Shown piece by piece: positions 35,290-44,225 of a DNA stretch of 64,000 nucleotides. Every line of letters begins with the position of its first letter. Position 1 is the stretch's first letter. The notes under the pieces were generated by a model that was not told the DNA's origin, did no database searches, and saw only the letters and a list, made by a program, of their open reading frames with translations. The stretch comes from Amphritea japonica ATCC BAA-1530 (GTDB lineage Bacteria > Pseudomonadota > Gammaproteobacteria > Pseudomonadales > Balneatricaceae): contig NZ_AP014545.1 of NCBI RefSeq assembly GCF_016592435.1, positions 2,860,693-2,924,692 of the forward strand. Direction: 5' to 3'. The position numbers were made by a program, and so were the translations under genes.

Positions 35290-36132
35290 ATGAGCCGCTC
35301 AATCCTAGAAATCAGAAATGGTCACCAGCACGGTCCGATTACCAGTTTTATCAACCAGAAGAATGTTAAGCAACTCAACCCTTTTGTGCTTTGGGATCAC
35401 TTCCAGACAGAAGGTCTGGCAGGCACTACAGGGTTTGGCTTTCATGGCCATTCAGGGGTAGCCACTATTTCTTACCCCGTGATCGGCGACATCATCCACG
35501 AAGATACTGATGGTAACAAAGGTAAGCTAGAAGCCGGTGGTGTGCAGTTAATGGCGTCTGGTGCCGGTGTTTTACATAAAGAAACCGTCTATCCCAATCA
35601 GGGTGTTACCGATGCTTTCCAACTGTGGACTCTGTTACCTCAGGACGAAGTCGAAATGGGTCCGGTATCCTATTCACTGGCGCAGAAAGAGCAGGCTCCG
35701 GTTGTTACGACACCGGTGAGCAAGACGAAGATCTTGATAGGGCAGCATTCAGGGGCATTCAGTCCTGCCAAACACAGTGTCGATATTGCCTATCTTGAGG
35801 TCAATATTACACCTAATGGTACATGGCAACATGCTGTTGAGAAGGGCCAGACCAGCGGCTTTATTTATGTTCGCTCAGGTGAAATCTCCCTCAACAAAAA
35901 TTTACTTAAAGCAAACCATCTAGGGGTACTTAACCAATCAGACGATGATCTTAGCCTAACAGCAGGTGACTCGGGTGCTGTCATTATGGTTGCTTTAGGG
36001 CAGCCCCTTGACCAATCCATTATCAGCTCTGGCTCATCGATGCATTCGAGCCAGGAACGCTTGAACCTAGGTTCTCACAACATTCAGCGTTTAACCAAAG
36101 CGCTTGATGCAACACCAAACAAAGCAATTTAA
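35290..36132 (+). CDS. pirin family protein
   Basis: 280 aa. N-terminal pirin cupin (about 15-125) with FGFHGHSGVATISY and GAGVLHKE, carrying His-His...His-Glu metal ligands. RBS AGGAGG upstream of ATG 35290 is strong. Followed 53 bp later by an isochorismatase-family gene and preceded by a divergent LysR gene, a common bacterial arrangement. It differs clearly from the pirin at 1862, so the two are not recent duplicates. Confidence 0.87.
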   Translation: MSRSILEIRNGHQHGPITSFINQKNVKQLNPFVLWDHFQTEGLAGTTGFGFHGHSGVATISYPVIGDIIHEDTDGNKGKLEAGGVQLMASGAGVLHKETVYPNQGVTDAFQLWTLLPQDEVEMGPVSYSLAQKEQAPVVTTPVSKTKILIGQHSGAFSPAKHSVDIAYLEVNITPNGTWQHAVEKGQTSGFIYVRSGEISLNKNLLKANHLGVLNQSDDDLSLTAGDSGAVIMVALGQPLDQSIISSGSSMHSSQERLNLGSHNIQRLTKALDATPNKAI

Positions 36133-36185
36133 GTCTGACCACGCCTGAAAATGACTCAGCACTTAATCAAATACCGAGGTCTATT

Positions 36186-36779
36186 ATGAAATCACCATTA
36201 TTCACACCTGAAAATTCCGCTATGTTATTGATCGATCATCAGGTAGGCACTATGGGGTGGGTCGGCTCCGCAAGTCTGGAAGAGATTAAAATGAATACGA
36301 TTGCGCTGGCACGTGCTGCTGATGCGGTAGGTATGCCTTTGATCCTAACTTCCAGCATGGAAGATCAGGCACAGGGACCTCTATTTGAGGAGCTGCAACT
36401 GGCAGTGCCAGACGCTTACGCGAATCGTGTATTGCGAGGAGGAGTTGTCGACTCAATGAAAGATGAGGGGTTTGCCAAAGCAGTAACAAATACCAAACGT
36501 AAAAATCTTATTATCGCCGGTATTACTACAGATGTTTGCGTGGTGTATCCCGCAATCACTGCCGTATCAGAGGGCTACAATGTACAGGTTGTAGTTGATG
36601 GTTCAGGCTCACCGACTCAGACCGCCGATGAAACAGCGTTGCGCCGCATGGAAAGCAATGGCGTGACATTAACAACGACTAACCAGTTGATAGCAGAGCT
36701 TGCTCAAGACTGGAGTACAGAAAATGGCCAAAAACTGATGCAGGTATTATTTGAAGAAATTTTGTCAAAACAACACTGA
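36186..36779 (+). CDS. isochorismatase-family cysteine hydrolase (YcaC-like)
   Basis: 197 aa. Catalytic triad candidates: Asp in MLLIDHQVGTM (about residue 17), Lys in the central region, and the nucleophile Cys in GITTDVCVVYPAITAVSEGY (about 118). YcaC-like members are octameric hydrolases of unknown substrate. Probably cotranscribed with the pirin. Confidence 0.88.
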   Translation: MKSPLFTPENSAMLLIDHQVGTMGWVGSASLEEIKMNTIALARAADAVGMPLILTSSMEDQAQGPLFEELQLAVPDAYANRVLRGGVVDSMKDEGFAKAVTNTKRKNLIIAGITTDVCVVYPAITAVSEGYNVQVVVDGSGSPTQTADETALRRMESNGVTLTTTNQLIAELAQDWSTENGQKLMQVLFEEILSKQH

Positions 36780-36882
36780 TCGTTATTGGGGCAATACGTA
36801 AATGTCGCCTACCGAGGTCTTCTCATTAAATTAACCAACTTCATTTCATAGTCTCATTTGATTACAGGTAATTAGAAATATG

Positions 36883-36908
36883 AAAGGCCGCTCATTAAGC
36901 GGCCTTTT
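36883..36908. terminator. bidirectional terminator between isochorismatase and rsgA genes
   Basis: AAAGGCCGCT and AGCGGCCTTTT form a stem between convergent genes, with A/T tracts on both sides. Confidence 0.8.
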
Positions 36909-36917
36909 CATCACAGA

Positions 36918-37961
36918 TTAACTGCCTTTTTTACGTTTCCTTGATTCATTTTGTACCGACCTGTAAAAACGACCCAGCGCCCGGTCTTTTTCCCGTTTCT
37001 CTGCGAGACTGGCACTATTGTGGGCCTGCTCACGCATCAATTTAAGGTAATTCGACAATCGACGCTGATCAATCTGAGACGCTTTAAGTGCACTCTGCAC
37101 AGCGCAACCGGGCTCCGAATTATGCTGACAGTCGCTGTAACGGCACTGTTCAATCAAGGCACTAATATCGGCAAATGCCTCTTCCAGGCCTGCTTCACAA
37201 TCGGTCAGCTGTAACTCACGCATACCCGGAGTATCAAGCAACACACCTCCACCAGGCATCAGATGCAATGTGCGGGAAGTGGTTGTATGACGTCCTTTGT
37301 CATCTGCACTGCGAGCTGCGGCGGTTTGCTGGGTCGACTCCCCCAGTAAAGCATTCACTAATGTAGACTTACCCACACCAGATGAACCTAATACCGCAAC
37401 ACTATTACCCGAGCGACACCAGGGAAGTAAAACCTTTGCGCTACTGACATCAAGCCCATTAACCACTTCAACCATCAGTAATGGATCAAGGGCCTGTACC
37501 TGCTGCAAATAACTGCCCGGATCATCACAGAGATCAGGCTTGGTTAAAACCACCACCGCATCTGCGCCCGCTTCTTTAATCAGCGCAAGATAACGTTCAA
37601 TGCGATTAAGGGAAAAATCCTGATTCAGTGAAGTGGTAATAAAGACAGTATCGATATTACTGGCAATTAGTTGCTCGGATACTTTACTGCCCGAAGCCTT
37701 ACGCGAGAAGCGAGACAGACGTTCCAGCAGACGATAAAACGTTCCGTCCTCATGCAAAAGGACCCAGTCCCCCACCGTTAGAGCAGGTATTTTGGACGTA
37801 TGAGGCAAGCGCCGCTGACCTTGCTCGCTATACAGCTCGAGATGTGAGCGATGCTGCGCGATAACTCGGGCAGGCAGGTATTGAGTACATTCTTCTAATG
37901 AGAGTTGTTGCTGAAAAAAAGGTGACCACCCCAGTTGGGACAGTGAATAAATTGTAGTCAT
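36918..37961 (-). CDS. rsgA: ribosome small-subunit-dependent GTPase RsgA (RsgA2-type)
   Basis: 347 aa. RsgA proteins help late 30S assembly, acting as GTPases on the subunit. An OB fold (about 30-100) precedes a circularly permuted GTPase: G4 LTKPD (about 138), then G1 GSSGVGKSTLVN (about 192), then G3 LLDTPGMREL. The C-terminal zinc site is CRYSDCQHNSEPGC. The N-terminus (LGWSPFFQQQLSLEE) resembles the second RsgA of vibrios. RBS AGGGG lies five bases before ATG 37961, right after a hairpin; regulation appears to involve the leader described next. Confidence 0.92.
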   Translation of the reverse strand: MTTIYSLSQLGWSPFFQQQLSLEECTQYLPARVIAQHRSHLELYSEQGQRRLPHTSKIPALTVGDWVLLHEDGTFYRLLERLSRFSRKASGSKVSEQLIASNIDTVFITTSLNQDFSLNRIERYLALIKEAGADAVVVLTKPDLCDDPGSYLQQVQALDPLLMVEVVNGLDVSSAKVLLPWCRSGNSVAVLGSSGVGKSTLVNALLGESTQQTAAARSADDKGRHTTTSRTLHLMPGGGVLLDTPGMRELQLTDCEAGLEEAFADISALIEQCRYSDCQHNSEPGCAVQSALKASQIDQRRLSNYLKLMREQAHNSASLAEKREKDRALGRFYRSVQNESRKRKKGS

Positions 37962-38063
37962 AGAAACCCCTGACGCTTACATAAGTAGCGTCCGATAAAT
38001 AATCATCGGGGGCTAAATTGCCCCGGTTTATAAACCGGGCAGAGAAATCAGGTTATACGGATT
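37962..38063 (-). promoter_or_regulatory. attenuator-like structured leader of rsgA
   Basis: Read on the minus strand after the leader ORF. Element 1 CCGGGCAG (38072-38079, inside the ORF) can pair with element 2 CTGCCCGG (38035-38042). Element 2 can instead pair with element 3 in the palindrome CCCGGTTTATAAACCGGG (38022-38039). Element 3 can pair with element 4 GCCCC (38009-38013) across AATTTA. Element 4 is also complementary to the GTPase SD AGGGG (37967-37971). A last stem GACGC/GCGTC (37972-37992) abuts that SD. Confidence 0.6.
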
Positions 38064-38099
38064 TCAGCGGACTGCCCGGAAGGTTTTAACTACAATCAT
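38064..38099 (-). CDS. leader peptide MIVVKTFRAVR
   Basis: Eleven codons and TGA. A very strong Shine-Dalgarno GGAGGG (38105-38110) lies five bases before the ATG, far better than chance for so short a frame. The ORF encodes pairing element 1 of the leader in codons 7-10. Its position 103 nt before the rsgA start and behind a consensus-like promoter marks it as a translated regulatory leader, not a functional protein (inference). Confidence 0.6.
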   Translation of the reverse strand: MIVVKTFRAVR

Positions 38100-38138
38100 C
38101 TTTACCCTCCAGTGTTAAATAAGTCATTTACGCAATTA

Positions 38139-38166
38139 AATCTATCAGAAGCCATTCGCTTGTCAA
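38139..38166 (-). promoter_or_regulatory. sigma-70 promoter of the rsgA leader
   Basis: Minus strand: perfect -35 TTGACA (38161-38166), 16-bp spacer, -10 TAGATT (38139-38144). The transcript would start near 38131 and carry a leader of about 170 nt before rsgA. Confidence 0.6.
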
Positions 38167-38233
38167 GCAATGAGACAGCGTCGTTGTTCTGAAGCAGTAC
38201 TACCGAATAGATGTGATTGGGAATCGAGCCGAA

Positions 38234-39607
38234 TCAGGCCTCGTGTTTTAAGACAGAGCCTAAAATTCTATTGAGATCTCGAAGTGAGTTACAGGCTTCA
38301 ACATGGGAACAATAGGGGGCGTACTTACGCATAATAGAGTCGCCACTGTCCCAGCTAACCGGTACTTCCGGGTTGAGCCAAAGCACTCGCTGACTACGGC
38401 GATAGATCTCTTCCCATAGCGCTATATTGCCATCTTCATTATTATTGCGGGCATCACCCAGCATAATAACGGTGGTACGGTTATCGATATCTGCAAGGGC
38501 CATCGTCTCAAAATCACTCAGCGCTCTGCCATAGTTGGTCGGTTTACTCCCCCAGGTATGCAGGACTTCAGCCAACCCTTGCTCCATATCCTTCTCTTCA
38601 AACAACTTCGTTACTTCAGCCATATTAGATGAAAAGACGAACGATCGAACATTCGGCAGAACGTCTTGCAGCGAGTATAAGAACAGCAGAAGAAACCTCG
38701 CCACCTTACTCACTGAGCCGCTGACGTCGCAGAGCACCATCACCTTAGGACGCTCAATCCGGGTTGATTTCCACTTAGTATGAAAGAGAAAACCATCATA
38801 TGCGGCATTAGCTGTGATGGTACGTCTGACATCCAGCAAGCCACGCTTAGTAATACGTCGTCTGCGACTGTGCATACTGGCTAATCTTTTCGCCGCTTTG
38901 CGGACCAGTTCACCCATCAGCTTGTAATTACGCTGATCAATGCTGGTCAGGCTGATTTTTTGTAGATTACCTTCGCGTCGCTTATTTGGTTCATTTTGAT
39001 TCAACGCCAGAAATTGCTGTTCGAGGTAATCACGAACTTGCTGCTGCAATCTGGCTCGACGCTGCTGTAGCAGTGAGAGTATCGCACTGCTTTCCTCACG
39101 TTCAGCCAGTGCGGCCAGTTCCTGCTGCAACTCACCATCACCTAACGCCTGCATAACCCGATAACTCACCATAGGTACCTGAGTCATAAAGGTTACTTCC
39201 TGAGCACCAGAGGCGCCTGCTGCACTGGCTATCATTACCTGCATTCCAGCCATATCGCCGCTGATCAACTGCTGCGCCAGGGGTGACTCAAGACTGTTAA
39301 TAGCGTCCGGCAGTGGCTCTGACAGTGGCGCGGCCATCGTTTGACCAGTATCCTCAGACGTTGCTGAATTATCCGTACTGAACTGGTTATGACTGTTGAA
39401 GTACTGATCAAAAATCTGATCAAAAATCAGTCGATGCTCCAGGCATTTAGACAACGTCATCCCCAGAGACTGTTTCAGCAGAGGCGCATTATCAATACCA
39501 ACTAACTGTGCTGCTCTTAAGCCGTCGAGGGTTTCTGCCGAAGAAATTGGCAAACCGGCTTGTCGCAGTGCGTGGATAAAATCGCCTAATACTTTTTGCA
39601 TGATCAA
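38234..39607 (-). CDS. VWA domain-containing CoxE-like protein
   Basis: 457 aa. The C-terminal half is a von Willebrand factor A domain (about 285-450) with the MIDAS motif DVSGS in VMVLCDVSGSVSKV and VIMLGDARNNN. The N-terminal half is Gln/Leu-rich helical. CoxE-type proteins work with MoxR AAA+ ATPases as metal-insertion or maturation chaperones; the moxR gene lies 18 bp upstream. No client enzyme is nearby. A decayed copy of its 3' end lies at 34113-34207. Confidence 0.87.
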   Translation of the reverse strand: MIMQKVLGDFIHALRQAGLPISSAETLDGLRAAQLVGIDNAPLLKQSLGMTLSKCLEHRLIFDQIFDQYFNSHNQFSTDNSATSEDTGQTMAAPLSEPLPDAINSLESPLAQQLISGDMAGMQVMIASAAGASGAQEVTFMTQVPMVSYRVMQALGDGELQQELAALAEREESSAILSLLQQRRARLQQQVRDYLEQQFLALNQNEPNKRREGNLQKISLTSIDQRNYKLMGELVRKAAKRLASMHSRRRRITKRGLLDVRRTITANAAYDGFLFHTKWKSTRIERPKVMVLCDVSGSVSKVARFLLLFLYSLQDVLPNVRSFVFSSNMAEVTKLFEEKDMEQGLAEVLHTWGSKPTNYGRALSDFETMALADIDNRTTVIMLGDARNNNEDGNIALWEEIYRRSQRVLWLNPEVPVSWDSGDSIMRKYAPYCSHVEACNSLRDLNRILGSVLKHEA

Positions 39608-39625
39608 TGTCGACCGGCAGGTCGA

Positions 39626-40570
39626 TCAGCTTCCCTTTGTCGCGACTTTAAGAAGATTATGAATCTCGGGTTCTACCGCTTCGATGTCATCCTGAAACTT
39701 TAATAACAGATTCAGTGTCGTTTTTACCCACTCATGGTCAAGATTATCGACATTGAGCAATAACAGCGCCCGGGCCCAGTCGATAGTTTCGCTAACCGCG
39801 GGGACTTTTTTCAAAGACATATCCCGAAGCTCGCTGATAAATTCAACCAACTGATGCTTAAGCTTGTCATTCAGTTCGGGGACCTGAGCGGTAATAATCT
39901 TCTGCTCTATCGCCTTCGATGGAAAAGGAATATAGAGATGCAGGCAGCGTCGCTTCAATGCATCACTAAGCTCACGGGTATTATTACTGGTTAAAAGCAC
40001 CAACGGCTTAGACTTCGCTTTGACCGTGCCCAGTTCCGGAATAGAAATTTGATAATCGGATAGCAGCTCCAGCAGAAACGCCTCAAATTCCTGATCTGCT
40101 TTATCAATTTCATCGATCAGAAGAACGGCACCATCCTCCGTCCGTAATGCTTCCAGTAGCGGGCGTGGCTCAAGGAATTCATCTGAATAAAAGATATCGC
40201 CAAACTGATGTAAACGGGAAACTGATTCATCCAGCCCTTTAGCACCCCGCATCACATCACCCAGCTGATCTTTCAATAACTGGGTATAGAGCAACTGCTT
40301 GCCGTACTTCCATTCATATAGCGCCTTGGCTTCATCCAACCCTTCATAACACTGCATGCGAATCAAAGGAGCCGACAGCAGATCAGAGGTTTTCTTCGCC
40401 AACTCGGTTTTACCCACACCCGGAGGGCCTTCGACTAAGATTGGTTTCTGCAGGTGGCACGCCAGATACACCGAGGTGGCGATAGCATCGCTACAAATAT
40501 AGCCCAGGGCTTCAAACTGCTGTTTGATGGTATCGGGGGAATTGATTTTGTCCTGATTTCGAATAATCAC
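39626..40570 (-). CDS. MoxR-family AAA+ ATPase
   Basis: 314 aa. Walker A VEGPPGVGKTELAKK (about 42-56), Walker B VLLIDEIDKADQEFEAF, sensor-like LLTSNNTRELSDALKRRC. MoxR ATPases remodel client enzymes together with VWA partners, here the next gene. The two-gene operon is divergent from the rhlE-like helicase. Confidence 0.92.
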   Translation of the reverse strand: MIIRNQDKINSPDTIKQQFEALGYICSDAIATSVYLACHLQKPILVEGPPGVGKTELAKKTSDLLSAPLIRMQCYEGLDEAKALYEWKYGKQLLYTQLLKDQLGDVMRGAKGLDESVSRLHQFGDIFYSDEFLEPRPLLEALRTEDGAVLLIDEIDKADQEFEAFLLELLSDYQISIPELGTVKAKSKPLVLLTSNNTRELSDALKRRCLHLYIPFPSKAIEQKIITAQVPELNDKLKHQLVEFISELRDMSLKKVPAVSETIDWARALLLLNVDNLDHEWVKTTLNLLLKFQDDIEAVEPEIHNLLKVATKGS

Positions 40571-40764
40571 CGGAGGCCTCTATTTTTTGACGTGCTTCGA
40601 TTGTAAGACCGTCGCAGCCAAGAAGATAGGGTTAACCCCTAGTAAATATTTACTCAGAGCCCAATTGATCTCTGTTACATACCGTAATTTAAGCGCTTGC
40701 TGCTATAATCAGCCCCATTATTTTCACTTGTCCCTAATGCTGACAACAACCTATCCGAGCCTCT

Positions 40765-42090
40765 ATGACATTTTTAAACCTTGGGTTATCTAACCCGATT
40801 GTACAAGCGATTGAAGACTCGGGTTATAACGCCCCTACCCCGATCCAGACACAAGCGATTCCTATCGTTCTGTCGGGTAAAGACCTCATTGCCACTGCGC
40901 AAACCGGCACCGGTAAAACCGCCGCTTTTGTTCTACCGATATTAGAAAATTTTAATCAGGAACGTACCTTACGGGGTAAACGGATACGCGCGCTTATTCT
41001 TACGCCTACCCGTGAGCTGGCTGTTCAGGTTGCGGCTAGTGTTGCTATGTACAGCACACACCTTAATCTAACCTCTATGGCTGTCTATGGCGGTGTTAAT
41101 GCTGAGCCTCAAAAAGAGCGTTTAATCGAAGGTATTGATATTTTAGTAGCCACGCCGGGCCGGCTGCTTGATCTGGCCCATCAGCGGGCACTGCATTTTG
41201 ATGAGCTTGAAGTACTGGTTTTAGATGAAGCTGACCGAATGGTCGATATGGGCTTTGGGGAAGAGATCCGTAAAATCATTGACCGCTTACCTGATGCCCG
41301 CCAGAACCTGCTGTTTTCAGCCACAATGAGCGATGATGTGCGCGCCCTCGCTGAAGGGTTTTCTGACAGTAAAATGAGCACCCCAGCTGTTGAGCTATCC
41401 ATTTCACCAAAAGCTACATCGGCATCCACGATAAACCAGTGGTTAATCACCGTTGATAAAGACACTAAGTCCGCATTACTCAGCCATCTGATTAACGAGC
41501 AACAGTGGGATCAGGCACTGATCTTTATAGAGAAGAAACATGCGGCCGCCAAACTGGTTGTCCAACTGGCGAAACGCGGAATTAAAGCGGAAGCTATCCA
41601 CGGGGATAGAAGCCAGATTATGCGGGAAAAAATTCTGGCCGATTTCAAATCCGGTAAACTGCAATATTTAGTAGCCACCGGAGTCGCTGCCCGGGGTATC
41701 GATATTGGCGAGCTGAGTCGCGTGGTTAATTACGACCTGCCCTTCAAACCCGAAGAATACATCCATCGTATTGGCCGTACTGGCCGTGCGGGGGCCTCCG
41801 GTGAAGCGATATCCTTTGTTGCCCTGGGCGATTTTAAGAACCTCTGCGCTATTGAAAGCCGGTTAGATCATATAATTGAGCGTAAAGAGATTGAAGGCTT
41901 TCCGGTCAGAAAAGTCGTACCGGTTTCCATTTTGAATTACGTGCGAAAGAGCAAGCCGCCTGAACCTAAAAGCCGCACCAGAACCAAAGCTGACGCAAAA
42001 CCTAAAAGCAGATTATCCCGCAATACGTCCGCCGAAAAGCGCAAGGACAGTAAAGACGAGAATCGGGTGAACAGACATATCTGGGGATAA
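40765..42090 (+). CDS. rhlE: DEAD-box RNA helicase, RhlE-like
   Basis: 441 aa. Complete motif set: Q motif YNAPTPIQTQAIP, I AQTGTGKT, Ia PTRELAVQV, Ib TPGRLLD, II VLDEADRM, III SAT, V ATGVAARGIDI, VI HRIGRTGRAG. The C-terminal tail (about 395-441) is short and basic. RhlE-type helicases act in RNA decay and ribosome assembly, notably in the cold. The subgroup call (RhlE vs SrmB) is from overall pattern. A hairpin CGCTTGTTTG/CAAACAAGCG (42119-42151) follows. Confidence 0.9.
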   Translation: MTFLNLGLSNPIVQAIEDSGYNAPTPIQTQAIPIVLSGKDLIATAQTGTGKTAAFVLPILENFNQERTLRGKRIRALILTPTRELAVQVAASVAMYSTHLNLTSMAVYGGVNAEPQKERLIEGIDILVATPGRLLDLAHQRALHFDELEVLVLDEADRMVDMGFGEEIRKIIDRLPDARQNLLFSATMSDDVRALAEGFSDSKMSTPAVELSISPKATSASTINQWLITVDKDTKSALLSHLINEQQWDQALIFIEKKHAAAKLVVQLAKRGIKAEAIHGDRSQIMREKILADFKSGKLQYLVATGVAARGIDIGELSRVVNYDLPFKPEEYIHRIGRTGRAGASGEAISFVALGDFKNLCAIESRLDHIIERKEIEGFPVRKVVPVSILNYVRKSKPPEPKSRTRTKADAKPKSRLSRNTSAEKRKDSKDENRVNRHIWG

Positions 42091-42118
42091 GAAACTGAAT
42101 ACTTGAATCCGGACACTG

Positions 42119-42151
42119 CGCTTGTTTGAGGTTCGACAAGACAAACAAGCG
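42119..42151 (+). terminator. hairpin downstream of helicase gene
   Basis: Ten-base perfect arms around a 13-nt loop, 28 bp after the stop. No T-run, so termination is uncertain. Confidence 0.4.
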
Positions 42152-42205
42152 TAGCGCTCCGACAAACCCAGTGATCAGACTAGCAAAGCGATCAGACTTC
42201 AGCTT

Positions 42206-43024
42206 TTAACCGCCCAATATCATCCGGGTAAAGATAGATTTTTGATAAAGACGCGCGGGGATTTTATCGGCAATCGTCTCATGAAGTGCCGGCAATTTGG
42301 ACCAGTGAACACCCTGTTTATGGTGATGCGCAGTATGGTAGCCAAGGTTACCCGTCAGCCGATTGAAAAGCGGATCCAGATTATTGAAGGACGCTTCAAA
42401 TTCATTTTGCGTATCCAGGCCGGAATGATGTTCGTATGTCACATAGGCAGTGAACAGCAAGCTGGTGATCATCGGCAAGACAAACAACATTAGTCCTGCA
42501 ACCGGATTATACCAAACCAGCATGGCAACGATCGTAAAGGTGATCGCGGTATAAATAAGAAAGGGAGTTAACTGCTTAGGGTGTTTTTTCCCCACTTGGT
42601 AACCCCGTGTATAAGCGGTCAGAGCGACATTAAGCGTGTATTCAATCACACCCATTCGCGTTCCGTCTTTGCGCTTCCATCGACTCTCATCCTGTTCCTG
42701 ATCGAGAAAGTTCAAATGATGGCCTAACACGTGGTGCAGACGCCAAAGGTGTGTTGTAACCCCGGTGTGCAAGGCGTAAACAAATTCTAACCCGCGATTA
42801 AGAGCAGTCTGTCTAAAGGTAAACAGATGTTGGTGGTGGTGATTCCAGGCACAAATAACGCCCTTTGGCAGTAACATCAACAAATAGTAGCCACTCAGGA
42901 TCACTATATTGTTGACGGTAAAGTATAAAATAAAATCAATAACAGTCAGTGTTAGAACAAGAAAGACAGGCCAGCGATCTTCTTTATATCTAAAACCACT
43001 CCAACTATTTCGTTTTTTAGGCAT
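42206..43024 (-). CDS. fatty acid desaturase family protein
   Basis: 272 aa membrane protein with the three histidine clusters of the di-iron desaturase/hydroxylase superfamily: HHHQH (about residue 63), HHVLGHH (about 95) and HTAHHHKQGVHW (about 238). Helices flank them (about 17-52 and 155-190). Members introduce double bonds or hydroxyls into acyl or alkyl chains. The substrate is unknown. Confidence 0.85.
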   Translation of the reverse strand: MPKKRNSWSGFRYKEDRWPVFLVLTLTVIDFILYFTVNNIVILSGYYLLMLLPKGVICAWNHHHQHLFTFRQTALNRGLEFVYALHTGVTTHLWRLHHVLGHHLNFLDQEQDESRWKRKDGTRMGVIEYTLNVALTAYTRGYQVGKKHPKQLTPFLIYTAITFTIVAMLVWYNPVAGLMLFVLPMITSLLFTAYVTYEHHSGLDTQNEFEASFNNLDPLFNRLTGNLGYHTAHHHKQGVHWSKLPALHETIADKIPARLYQKSIFTRMILGG

Positions 43025-43374
43025 TCACTTCACACATATTTACAGTAAAAAAAGCAATATTTATCAGCATGTTAATAAAAAAACTACTGCCTCTCTTGCA
43101 CCTGACTTCTCTTATCCTGGCGGTTCAACAACGCGCTTATCCGAGGCCACACCAATGAGATAACATCTCAATTTCGCAGCAATAACACGGATGATAAGAA
43201 AGCTAAAATTGGATGAGAAGATAAAGCAAAAACGGGGTGCTGTATATAAGCAAATAGAGGGACAATTCTCAGCGCCCCTTAAGTGAGGCGCGCTACACAT
43301 TTGTTGCCAGTCTGAAATAACAAAAGTCGTGGCTGTTATTCTGGAATTAAACAGGTCTGAAACCAACTATACTT
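43025..43374. other. intergenic region
   Basis: 350 bp; no supported gene, strong hairpin or repeat seen. It contains the promoter of the desaturase gene. Confidence 0.4.
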
Positions 43375-43929
43375 CTATTTCAGTGCTGCATTTTCTGCCT
43401 CAAATAACGCAAGCGCCTTCTCCACATCATAAACACCTTCGTTCAGGCTCATGGGGTCCCACTCACTTCTATCAAGTTCAAAGAAGTTACCACCATAGAC
43501 ATGAATAGCACCGGTGAATTCAGACGTCGGATTTGTCACGGAATGAACGATATTCTTACCGAGCTTAGCGACTTCAGTCGCCGCTATAGACTGAGCCCCT
43601 GCCGCCTCAATTTTTCCGTTTTTGTCGTCCTTTAGGCGACGCCAAAAAATATTGTCTTCCCGCCCGGAGTAAACGCCAATAATGGCCCAGGTATTATGAT
43701 TGTGAGGCATTAATGTCATCTTCGGTGCCCAGACCACATTAACGATTGTCAGGCTATCCGAGACATATAACTTTTCAATCATGGCGCGCTTTGGTTCACC
43801 AATCGCCGCCATAACGCCTTTATAATCCTGCACAGCACTTTGAACTAATTCAGCGATCACCTCTTGCGGCTTATCCCCTTCCACAGCTGACTTACAATCA
43901 GCAATAAAGCTTTCTAAATTAAAACTCAT
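43375..43929 (-). CDS. cysteine dioxygenase-like cupin protein
   Basis: 184 aa from ATG 43929; an in-frame TTG at 43947 is weaker. The cupin metal site is visible as MPHNHNTWAIIGVYSG (two His) and a third His in KNIVHSVTNP, with the aromatic HVYGGNFFELDR after it, as in thiol dioxygenases (PF05995-like). These use Fe(II) and O2 to oxidise cysteine or 3-mercaptopropionate. Exact thiol substrate not determinable. Confidence 0.78.
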   Translation of the reverse strand: MSFNLESFIADCKSAVEGDKPQEVIAELVQSAVQDYKGVMAAIGEPKRAMIEKLYVSDSLTIVNVVWAPKMTLMPHNHNTWAIIGVYSGREDNIFWRRLKDDKNGKIEAAGAQSIAATEVAKLGKNIVHSVTNPTSEFTGAIHVYGGNFFELDRSEWDPMSLNEGVYDVEKALALFEAENAALK

Positions 43930-44225
43930 TTTCTGAAATACCCTCAAAACATAACAGTTAAAGAAACAACAAGGGCATCGTATATCTTGAAAATTCCCGA
44001 CACCCAGCTGGAAAAACTGAAAAACTGATCGTTTAACTATTGATAACGCTCTATCACCTATCCTTAGCCTGTGGTCGCCAGATGATCTCCTTGGCTAATT
44101 GATATAATCATTGCATAGCTTTAGCTCACAGACAATTCGCTCTTAATTCTGGATCAAATTAATAGGCCAAATCATGTGAAAACGCGGTCAGCTTAGGGGT
44201 TTACAATCACACCAGATAATATGCT

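Noticed and set aside
43112-43366. 84-codon minus-strand frame between desaturase and cupin genes
   Set aside because: Composition is not protein-like and no start signal is seen.
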